From assembly GCA_019637435.1 (NCBI GenBank), contig JAHBVO010000002.1:1217519-1281518 (forward strand): a DNA stretch of 64,000 nt. Reading direction: 5' to 3'. The DNA is from Candidatus Obscuribacterales bacterium (lineage in GTDB: Bacteria > Cyanobacteriota > Vampirovibrionia > Obscuribacterales > Obscuribacteraceae). A program made the translations under genes and the position numbers. Below, piece by piece: positions 54,306 to 61,165 of the stretch. The notes beneath the pieces are model-generated. The model was not told where the DNA came from, did not search any database, and worked only from the letters and a program-made list of their open reading frames with translations. The first letter of the stretch is position 1; each line of letters begins with the position of its first letter.

Positions 54306-54938
54306 TCAGGGATCACGGTTGCTCAGAGAGCGCGAGTGATCCTTTCCTTTAGTACTTTCAAAAATTAACTGCACCGAATTCGGTATCGATGACCTCGCTT
54401 CGTTGCTGTTGTAGATTTCTAACTGGATGTGATACCAGGTGGACTTCTGGGGACCATCGTAAACTTCCATAACTAACAGCCCACTGTCATCGGGCTGTGC
54501 AATTATTCGTGCGGATTTTATCAGATCGTAGGGAATCTCAGTTATCTTCTCATTTGCCGCTTGTCGCAGCTCGTTTGCATCCAGCTCTGTAACAGGCTTT
54601 TTGAATTTAAACTGTAAAATCCGCTGATTAGTGAAAGCTGTAATGCTTCTTTCTGTTTTTCTGAAAAGGAACCAGCAAAAGGTTACAAAACAAAGTTCGG
54701 CTATGGCGAAGATCGCAGCTGAACCTAAAAGTCTCTGTTGCAAGTCGTATACCTCTGCGCCCTTCGTCGGGTGAAGAATACCGATGGCAAAAATCAGTGC
54801 GAACAGTGCCGCTGTGCCTTGCCAGAGCTCGCCTATTCGCGCGGAGGAGGACCGTCTCTCGTGGGAAAGGTAAGCGAGGCTCTCTGTCTTCAGCAGCTGA
54901 GATTGCACAAAGTTTTTAAAATCGGAGTCGGTTAGCAT
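54306..54938 (-). CDS. Membrane protein, PH-like C-terminal domain possible
   Basis: 210 residues. Two TM helices (about 42-60 and 72-92) after a polar N-terminus; the C-terminal 110 residues are mainly beta strands (ITAFTNQRILQFKF style), like bacterial PH domains (bPH). Its last codons overlap the terminator hairpin of the candidate RNA on the other strand. No ribosome site stands out. Function unknown. Confidence 0.6.
   Translation of the reverse strand: MLTDSDFKNFVQSQLLKTESLAYLSHERRSSSARIGELWQGTAALFALIFAIGILHPTKGAEVYDLQQRLLGSAAIFAIAELCFVTFCWFLFRKTERSITAFTNQRILQFKFKKPVTELDANELRQAANEKITEIPYDLIKSARIIAQPDDSGLLVMEVYDGPQKSTWYHIQLEIYNSNEARSSIPNSVQLIFESTKGKDHSRSLSNRDP
54310..54342 (+). terminator. 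Terminator-like hairpin ending candidate RNA
   Basis: GGATCAC (54310-54316) pairs with GTGATCC (54336-54342), with a 19-base loop containing a smaller GCT/AGC stem, followed by TTTCCTTTAG. It overlaps the 3' end of the minus-strand gene at 54306. Confidence 0.5.
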
Positions 54939-55129
54939 ACAACCATTCTTGCAGTTTCTCCAAAATACACAACCGGCTGTGAATGTTGCTCGCGCAAATG
55001 ATTTGCAAAGTTGGCGAAAAAGGGCATGACAAGCCGTTTTGCGTGCTACTTCAAGGGAGAAGATTTATACAAAGTTCGAAACGTTCGCGGCGCACAGCTG
55101 CGAGTCTAAGTTTGTTCAAGGAGGATCGC

Positions 55130-55393
55130 ATGAAAGGTTTGAATTTACTGCTCGCTGCAGCAGTGATAGTTGGTTTCACAATTCCAGCCGCAAATGCCGC
55201 ACCGGATAACTTGCGCCATTCGAGCGCTAAGGGCGGCATTGGCGACAGAGCCCGAACGGGTGGGAAGGTGGATGTGCCGGTAGTTAGACCAGTACGGAAA
55301 TACTACTACGAGAATAACCCGTATTACGGCAAGTATTACCGAACCCATCAGTATCGCATGAAGCATTATGATGGAGACGGCAACGTCGACTAG
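55130..55393 (+). CDS. Small exported Tyr-rich protein
   Basis: 87 residues from the ATG at 55130, with AAGGAGG upstream; the frame from 54983 is not used. The signal peptide ends near ANAA. The mature chain is basic, with a Tyr-rich centre (KYYYENNPYYGKYYR) that recalls matrix or surface proteins. A strong terminator follows. Confidence 0.75.
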   Translation: MKGLNLLLAAAVIVGFTIPAANAAPDNLRHSSAKGGIGDRARTGGKVDVPVVRPVRKYYYENNPYYGKYYRTHQYRMKHYDGDGNVD

Positions 55394-55420
55394 TTGGAAT
55401 CAAAATCAGCTGAAAAGTAA

Positions 55421-55439
55421 GGGGGAGGATAGCTCCCCC
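55421..55439 (+). terminator. Strong rho-independent terminator
   Basis: GGGGGAG (55421-55427), loop GATAG, CTCCCCC (55433-55439), followed by TTTTG. It ends the 55130-55393 gene. Confidence 0.85.
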
Positions 55440-55461
55440 TTTTGTTCAAAACTTGTTCCGT

Positions 55462-56967
55462 TTAGTTGATCTTTTTCACAGTACCGGACGAAACTTCCAA
55501 CACTCGTTGCTGGCGGATTCGGAGAATGTCGTCCAGCACCTCGCTGGCTGACTGGTAGCGAGCTGATGCTTCCAATGCCGTACACTTTGCGAGAAGCGGA
55601 TTAAGGTTCGCGCCAGGTTGATTTTCACCCTTGATTTTGGAAACCTCTAGAGGCGTAGGATCCTTTCCCGTCAGGAGGAAATAGCAAGTGCCGCCGAGCG
55701 AATATATATCACTTTGTGGAACTGCCTTCCCGCGCAATTGTTCTGGCGGCATGTACGATTGCTTGCCGACCATCGTGCCTGTCGCGGTCCCGACAAAAGC
55801 ATTTGCTGCACCGAAATCGATTAGAACCAATTGACCATCCACTCGAAGAACCAGGTTGTCCGGAGTGAGGTCTCGATGGATGACTGGCGGTTCTTGAGAA
55901 TGCAGGTAAACGAGAATCTCGCAGATTTGCTGGGCCCAATTCAGAACAAAATCTTCAGGTTGCGGCCCGCGCTCCTTCACGAATCGCCTTAAGTCAAGCC
56001 CATCTATGAACTCGATAACCTCATAATGATGATCTTTTTCGACAAAGTGGTCCATTACTTTGGCAATATTGGGATGGTCAAGAAGGCTTAAAAACATCGC
56101 CTCACGATTGAACATTTCAATTGCCTTGGCTTTTAGAGCTTCGGGAGTGTTTTTAGGTATCACTGCTTCTTTGACAATTATTTGATTGCCCTTCGAATCT
56201 CGGGCTGAGTAAATTGCTGCAGAACCGCCGCATGCAACTAATTCAGTTATTTTAATTGAGCCGTTTCTCAGTTCGTCCGCGGGCGCTAACGGCACGAAAA
56301 GTGTCGGAGAATAGCGCGCTGAAAACTCTTCATCCCAGAGGCTCGTGAAGCTGTGAAAGTTCAGATGCTTAATACCAGATATGGTTGGGAATTCTAATGC
56401 CACCTCATTTAGTGCAGGCTCAATCACCGCATGCGGTGCGTTTGTGACAATCGCGTAAACCAGCTTCTTCAAATCTAGCTGATTGATTTCGCTGAGCTTT
56501 ATGTGGGCGCGTATCGGATGGTCCATATGTTCGTCCTGAAAATTCAAAATCATTTGATTTGCAGAACCAACCTCGGGTGAGCTCTTTGCAAAGGTTACTC
56601 CGACCAAATGCGACCATCGCCAGGTTAGTTTATTCCATGTGAGCAAGAAGAACTGAGCCGGAAGAGTTATAGTCGATTGGCGAAGAATGAGCTTTTTGTT
56701 TAAAACGATGACCAGCATTGCGATATACGAGCAGAAGAGCAGTACACCGATGGCAACGCTGATTACCGCAAAAAGGTTCCCTGAAAATTCGTGAAGCCCG
56801 AGCGACATTTTTAAGTAGATGTAAAACCCTGCAAAAGGCAGGCAGGGCCAGGTCATCTTCAGCAGAACTATACCGGCTCGTTCGTATGGTACCTTCAAGG
56901 CAATTCGAAAGCTGCCGCCGTTATCGTTTGAGAAATCAATTTCTTTCAGTTCGTCAGATGCGCTCAA
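55462..56967 (-). CDS. Membrane-anchored Ser/Thr protein kinase
   Basis: 501 residues from a TTG at 56967 with GAGG 7 bases upstream. The N-terminal 90 residues hold two TM helices. A PH-like beta region follows (about 95-215), then the kinase domain (about 235-480). It has the glycine loop CGGSAAIYSA, VKEAV (Lys), HRDLTPDN, IDFGAAN and a PPEQ site. The active-site residues are intact. It overlaps by 14 bases the end of the next kinase gene and belongs to the same operon. Confidence 0.9.
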   Translation of the reverse strand: MSASDELKEIDFSNDNGGSFRIALKVPYERAGIVLLKMTWPCLPFAGFYIYLKMSLGLHEFSGNLFAVISVAIGVLLFCSYIAMLVIVLNKKLILRQSTITLPAQFFLLTWNKLTWRWSHLVGVTFAKSSPEVGSANQMILNFQDEHMDHPIRAHIKLSEINQLDLKKLVYAIVTNAPHAVIEPALNEVALEFPTISGIKHLNFHSFTSLWDEEFSARYSPTLFVPLAPADELRNGSIKITELVACGGSAAIYSARDSKGNQIIVKEAVIPKNTPEALKAKAIEMFNREAMFLSLLDHPNIAKVMDHFVEKDHHYEVIEFIDGLDLRRFVKERGPQPEDFVLNWAQQICEILVYLHSQEPPVIHRDLTPDNLVLRVDGQLVLIDFGAANAFVGTATGTMVGKQSYMPPEQLRGKAVPQSDIYSLGGTCYFLLTGKDPTPLEVSKIKGENQPGANLNPLLAKCTALEASARYQSASEVLDDILRIRQQRVLEVSSGTVKKIN

Positions 56968-58327
56968 GTTGAGACCTCATTTGTTTAAGATCTAGAAGTC
57001 TTTCTTCAAAGCTGAACTTGGTAGCAGCAGATACAATCCTATTCATCTCAACGCTGACGGTCTTCACGGATTCAGCGGGATGACTTTCACTAATAGGCTC
57101 CGGATCGTCTCCTGTTAACAGAAAATGCAATGTGCAAGCGAGGGCATATGTGTCGCTCGATTCATTCAAAATACCTTTGAATTGTTCTGGCGACATATAT
57201 GCGTGTTTGCCAACTACGGTATTAGTTTTGTTTCTCGTGAGCTCTTGTGATGCATCAAAGTCCATCAACTTTACTGCACCACTTTTGTCGATCATGATAT
57301 TGTCGGGCGTGACATCTCCATGAATGATTGAGGGAGTGAGCCCATGAAGATATGAAAGAGCATCGCACAGTGACACTCCGATTTCTGCGACTCTAGATTC
57401 TTGAAGCGGACCGCATCGTGCGACGAGCTGGCGCAGCGTCTCTCCATCGATATACTCGATGACGAGGTAGCCGCGCATATCTTCGATGAAGAAATCGTAG
57501 AGCGAAACGATCTTGTCACTGGAAATGCGTCTCAAAATGGCGACTTCTTTAATTAGGCCATCTGTCGCCTTCTTTAATCCTCGGTCGGTCGCCGGTAGGA
57601 TAAGCTCCTTTATCACTACTTGTGGTGGCATATTGGGAACTTCCGCATGCGGCAGGACGGATGCAAGGTACGCTGTTCCCTGTCCTCCGCCGCTCAGAAT
57701 GCGCTCAATCTTGTAGCTGTTATTCAGGATTGTTTCTTTTGGAATGGCATGGTCCTGTCTCAAACGTTTGGTCGATTTACTTGAGCTCATTCCTGAAAGC
57801 CAGAGTTCAGTGTATGTTGCAATCGATTCCGATTTTGTCAGCTTCGCATCTCCCCTGATTTCCGCATGGGGAGCCCAGGTTCGCACGCATGAGATGAGAG
57901 TCGTAGAATCCATCTTGTCGCAAACATCCTCCCAAAGAATCAGCACGTCAGATTTATCCTTGAATTGGAAGTAGACGTAATTCGGAAAAATACTCAACGT
58001 TCGTTGACGAATCTCTACCTTCGTTACCCAGTCCCAGGGCATGATTGCGTTGAGACGGCGATCTTTGATATCCAGCCCCTTTGCTTTCAGTTCAAGATCA
58101 GACCTCGGAAAGGTTGTATCGTTGCGCGCAAGGTTGTACATCAGCAAACCTCCGACCAGCATCCATTGAAGCTTCGGCTCCAATCCGAGTTTCGTTGATA
58201 GAACGAGCCAAGCAAGTGTGGAAAAGAACAATGCGCTTACGAAGATTGCTCCAATGCTGTCAGAACTGGCCAAACTAGCTGGCGCGAGAATGGGGTATTT
58301 TTCTGTTTTCAGTTCGTCAGATTTCAT
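56954..58327 (-). CDS. Membrane-anchored Ser/Thr kinase with altered HRD/DFG motifs
   Basis: 457 residues. Two TM helices near the N-terminus, a PH-like beta region (about 90-180) and a kinase domain (about 205-450). It has a Gly-rich loop SGGGQGTAY, Lys in VVIKELIL and SPEQ. The catalytic loop reads HGDVTPDN and the metal loop reads DFD, not HRD and DFG. Catalytic Asp and metal Asp are kept, so it may be active with changed regulation. A paralogue of the next kinase, with which it overlaps by 14 bases. Confidence 0.88.
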   Translation of the reverse strand: MKSDELKTEKYPILAPASLASSDSIGAIFVSALFFSTLAWLVLSTKLGLEPKLQWMLVGGLLMYNLARNDTTFPRSDLELKAKGLDIKDRRLNAIMPWDWVTKVEIRQRTLSIFPNYVYFQFKDKSDVLILWEDVCDKMDSTTLISCVRTWAPHAEIRGDAKLTKSESIATYTELWLSGMSSSKSTKRLRQDHAIPKETILNNSYKIERILSGGGQGTAYLASVLPHAEVPNMPPQVVIKELILPATDRGLKKATDGLIKEVAILRRISSDKIVSLYDFFIEDMRGYLVIEYIDGETLRQLVARCGPLQESRVAEIGVSLCDALSYLHGLTPSIIHGDVTPDNIMIDKSGAVKLMDFDASQELTRNKTNTVVGKHAYMSPEQFKGILNESSDTYALACTLHFLLTGDDPEPISESHPAESVKTVSVEMNRIVSAATKFSFEERLLDLKQMRSQLERI

Positions 58328-58403
58328 CGTTCACTGCAATCGCGTCAAAACATCATCTTGAGTATGGCTTTAACGCGGCTGACTGTTTCTTCAACACGTG
58401 TAA

Positions 58404-58461
58404 GTCCACGACATCAATGCTGGTAAAGCCAGATGACTTTACCAGCATATAAGTCGTGGAC
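58404..58461. repeat. 58-base imperfect palindrome (two stacked stems)
   Basis: Outer arms GTCCACGAC (58404-58412) and GTCGTGGAC (58453-58461), a 4-by-4 internal loop, then a 12-bp inner stem (58417-58428 with 58437-58448) around an 8-base loop. It lies upstream of the kinase pair. It could be a REP-like element, operator or RNA structure. Confidence 0.55.
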
Positions 58462-58514
58462 CGAATTTGGTCAGAATATTTAGGGCGATTTCATATTCAG
58501 TTCAGTAAAGATTG

Positions 58515-58552
58515 TTCCGGGTCAGAGGACCGGGAGACCCCCTAACCCGGAA
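58515..58552 (-). terminator. Probable terminator of the LRV-repeat gene
   Basis: TTCCGGGT (58515-58522) pairs with ACCCGGAA (58545-58552), GC-rich, directly after the 58558-59010 gene on the minus strand. A second GC-rich pairing is possible inside the loop. The T-tract is weak. Confidence 0.5.
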
Positions 58553-58557
58553 ACTAG

Positions 58558-59010
58558 CTATGCATAGAGCAAATTGTCCGGACCTCGGAATTCGACTGAG
58601 TTGCCGAAGTAACGCGAATTCAATTCTTTTGCTCTCGCTATCATCAGACTCTTTTTCGCCTGGCAGCTCACATATGGATTTCCATCGTCTGTGAGTCTTT
58701 CTAAAATTGAAAGTGAAGTGCCTGGCGCCTCTGCAATTCCTAATCGCACATTGGGGTCTTCATCGGACGCCAACTTGCAGACGATCTCAAACGGTGTGCT
58801 GGCGTTTGTTGCGACTGCGATTCTTACATCTGCGCTCTTGTCTGCAGCCAGCGATTGCAATATTTCCAATGGTGTTTTTTCGTTTTCTGCTACGCGCATT
58901 CGTACCTTTTCGTACTTGCTGCCGGCCAAATCGTGCATGATTTTTTCTGGGCAGTCGCGCTTTCCTGCTTGAATGTATTGGCTAATGAACTCACAAGACA
59001 TTCCAAACAT
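58558..59010 (-). CDS. LRV-repeat (leucine-rich repeat variant) protein
   Basis: 150 residues, with AAGGAGG 10 bases before the ATG. Four repeat units of about 24-26 residues (VRMRVAENEKTPLEILQSLA, VRIAVATNASTPFEIVCKLA and two more) match the LRV/HEAT-like family first seen in Azotobacter. It makes a helical solenoid that probably binds a partner. The N-terminus has two Cys (Cys6 and Cys19), fewer than the four-Cys Fe-S motif of the Azotobacter protein. Confidence 0.8.
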   Translation of the reverse strand: MFGMSCEFISQYIQAGKRDCPEKIMHDLAGSKYEKVRMRVAENEKTPLEILQSLAADKSADVRIAVATNASTPFEIVCKLASDEDPNVRLGIAEAPGTSLSILERLTDDGNPYVSCQAKKSLMIARAKELNSRYFGNSVEFRGPDNLLYA

Positions 59011-59132
59011 TATCGAAAAACCTCCTTATGTCTATTTAGCTAAACCGGCATGATGTGCCGGACGAAGGAAAATAGCCATAGAGAGATGCGGCATCAACCG
59101 AACGATCTCCTGGCTCACATTGTTGGCGGACA

Positions 59133-59159
59133 GGCAGTCTCAAGTCTATTGAGACTGCC
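59133..59159 (+). terminator. Terminator-like hairpin without an upstream gene
   Basis: GGCAGTCTCAA, loop GTCTA, TTGAGACTGCC, then ATGTTTTTA. A classic plus-strand terminator, but no plus-strand gene ends nearby, so it may close a small RNA or act with the minus-strand genes. Confidence 0.55.
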
Positions 59160-59175
59160 ATGTTTTTAGCCACTC

Positions 59176-59191
59176 CCAGCCAATTGGCTGG
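59176..59191. promoter_or_regulatory. 16-bp perfect palindrome
   Basis: CCAGCCAA followed by TTGGCTGG, 17 bases after the hairpin above. Candidate operator or part of a stem structure. Confidence 0.4.
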
Positions 59192-59415
59192 TACAAAAGT
59201 CAGTCATAAGTTATTCAATTGTGTATTCGTTCAAGTATGCTCAAACCCTCCTCTTAAGCAGAATCTGGCTATTCGAAGCGAAGGAAATTGAATCCTTACT
59301 CTTTGAAAATATCAAAAAATTTTTTGAATGGGAAGTGTTTTTATGTTTTGTTTATAATTTCGCGGCGCCGCAACTGGACTAGGTTTATAGACGCCGTCTG
59401 GCGAAAAATCAGGCA

Positions 59416-60219
59416 TTACATGAAACCCTGGCTTCTCAGTTTTTGCAGAGCATATGCCTCTTCTTTATCGTGTGCTCGGCCGGCTCTCTCGGATTCGGAA
59501 CTCTGTTTGAGTTCTTCAATAATCTCTTCCACCGAAGTCGCTGTGGAAGGAAACGCGCCGGTGCAAGGAGCGCAACCCAGGCTACGATAGCGCATGCCAT
59601 CGCGGGCGAAATACAGTGGAATTATCTCGATGGATTCACTCTTAATGTATTCCCAAATTGAGAGTTCATCCCAGTGGAGTATCGGATGAATTCTGAGATG
59701 AACATCCTTTGGCGTATGAAGATTGAAGTGGTTCCAGATTTCGGCTGGCTGATCTTTATATTTCCATGCCCCATCAGTGGATCTGGGCGATACCACTCGT
59801 TCTTTGCCGCGGGAGCCTTCCTCGTCGCGTCTAATTCCAACCAAAAGACCTTGAATGTTATGTTCTTTAACGGTCTGTTGCAGTGCCACCGTCTTTAGTG
59901 CATTGCAACAAGTTAGACGGCCAAGATGCGGGCCCATTCCTTCGGACAAAGCCTGTTTATTTTGACCGACTATTAGCTTCAAATCATGCCGTTTAACGTA
60001 TTCGTCTCTCCAGGCTATCATGGACTCCGGCTCGTAGCTCTCATCTACATGCACAAGTGGCATAGGACAATTTCCCATGAATGCTTTTTTCACCAGATGA
60101 AGCAGTACCGTGGAATCCTTTCCCATTGACCATAGAAGCGCGAGGTCCTTTACTTTCGCATATGCTTCCCGAATGATGAAGATGCTCTCGTTTTCCATGT
60201 CTTTTAGAAGTCTGTCCAT
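59416..60219 (-). CDS. cysD: Sulfate adenylyltransferase subunit 2 (CysD-like)
   Basis: 267 residues from the ATG at 60219; a TTG at 60231 is also possible. The PP-loop reads WSMGKDST near residue 34, close to the CysD SxGKDS. The body keeps typical CysD segments: GLLVGIRRDEEGSR, ERVVSPR and LRIHPILHWDELSIWEYI. CysD normally acts with the GTPase CysN to make APS from sulfate and ATP. No cysN is in the window, and the protein is shorter than the usual 300. It lies downstream of dabA and the DUF6671 gene in one orientation, an unexpected setting. Confidence 0.85.
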   Translation of the reverse strand: MDRLLKDMENESIFIIREAYAKVKDLALLWSMGKDSTVLLHLVKKAFMGNCPMPLVHVDESYEPESMIAWRDEYVKRHDLKLIVGQNKQALSEGMGPHLGRLTCCNALKTVALQQTVKEHNIQGLLVGIRRDEEGSRGKERVVSPRSTDGAWKYKDQPAEIWNHFNLHTPKDVHLRIHPILHWDELSIWEYIKSESIEIIPLYFARDGMRYRSLGCAPCTGAFPSTATSVEEIIEELKQSSESERAGRAHDKEEAYALQKLRSQGFM

Positions 60220-60250
60220 ATCGAAGTTCAATCCTTTTTTATTGCGTTTT

Positions 60251-61165
60251 TCAGGGGTTGCAGCGCTGGCAATACATTGGGTCTAGACTGGTTACACCGT
60301 CACTCCGCGGTACCGTTTTTGAGTATTCACAGCGCGCGCAGCTATGTATCTCATGCGATGGAGACTCAGAAGTGCAGCCGCATTCGGAGCAATTTAGAAA
60401 TCCGCTTACGGTGGTTTGTCCGAAACCGGGGCAACCACATTCGGTGCAGCTCGAACGGAGTCGGCGAGCCAGTTTTACGCCTAACTCACGTATGACACGC
60501 AGGCGAGTTGGATTCATATATGCGCGCATGTCTGTTTCCACTCGCGCCAAGCCGTCATTAGAAAGCGCCGCGCATTTGTCAATTGCTAATTTTAACGAAC
60601 AGCGATCTTGAATCCCCTTGATAGTGCTGCTCTGAAAGTTTCCCAGGAGCCTGCCTAGTCTGTGAATAAACTTGATGCCGAGCTGGTTAGGTTTAACAAT
60701 TAAACCGTGAGAAGGAAATTTAGCTTGTCGCAGAAAACTCTCAGCGTCCTCCAGCTTCCGGACTTCACAGAATGAGAAGTTTGTTTTTGCGGAAATTATG
60801 GTTTCTGAAAGGTGGAAACCATTAACATCATCTATCAGAACGATTGTCTCCTCGCAGCCAGCTATAAATGGAATATATGGATGGGCTCCGAAGCTGCCTT
60901 CCGTTGCTAGGCCAAGTTCCGAAGACCCTTTCCTCATTCCGAGTCGAGCTTTTTTTAAAGCCGTTTCCAGAGGTGTTCCTTTCCGCTCTATCTCTCCCGA
61001 GAAAGTCCCGAAGATATCTGTATCAACTTCTATCTCGCGGACCCTCAATCCGACTCCTGCCAGAAGGGGCAAAGCGAGCGCGGAAGCTTTCTTATGCTTT
61101 GTGGTCAGCGAGATGGTTTTTCCGAAGTATGGATGTTGCATTTGTCTGTCCAGCTCGGAGACCAT
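60251..61165 (-). CDS. DUF6671-like protein with C-terminal zinc ribbons
   Basis: 304 residues; an ATG at 61144 is a good alternative start. The N-terminal 150 residues include LATEGSFGAHPYIPFIAG and DTDIFGTFSGEIERKG, features I associate with DUF6671. The C-terminal 90 residues hold about nine Cys in CxxC pairs (CTECGCPGFG, CSECGC, CARCEY, CQRCNP), two likely zinc ribbons. Function unknown. The start overlaps the end of dabA by about 50-70 bases, so it is coupled to the carbon transporter. Confidence 0.75.
   Translation of the reverse strand: MVSELDRQMQHPYFGKTISLTTKHKKASALALPLLAGVGLRVREIEVDTDIFGTFSGEIERKGTPLETALKKARLGMRKGSSELGLATEGSFGAHPYIPFIAGCEETIVLIDDVNGFHLSETIISAKTNFSFCEVRKLEDAESFLRQAKFPSHGLIVKPNQLGIKFIHRLGRLLGNFQSSTIKGIQDRCSLKLAIDKCAALSNDGLARVETDMRAYMNPTRLRVIRELGVKLARRLRSSCTECGCPGFGQTTVSGFLNCSECGCTSESPSHEIHSCARCEYSKTVPRSDGVTSLDPMYCQRCNP

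Larger units (their letters stand above)
54109..54350 (+). ncRNA. Candidate small RNA or leader transcript
   Basis: An extended -10 box, TGCTATAAT (54106-54114), starts a roughly 230-base unit that has no long reading frame. It holds a hairpin, GCGAGTTT with AAACTCGC (54144-54171), a 16-codon frame with AAGGAGG (54219-54269), and ends at a terminator hairpin (54310-54342 with TTTCCTTT). No -35 box is evident. It could be an sRNA or a leader peptide. The 513-base gap 53793-54305 holds nothing else that I can see. Confidence 0.35.
59011..59415. other. 405-base intergenic region with two hairpins
   Basis: No gene is seen. It holds an 11-bp stem followed by TTTTT (59133-59159) and a 16-bp perfect palindrome (59176-59191), listed separately, and the promoter of the LRV gene. 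Confidence 0.4.
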
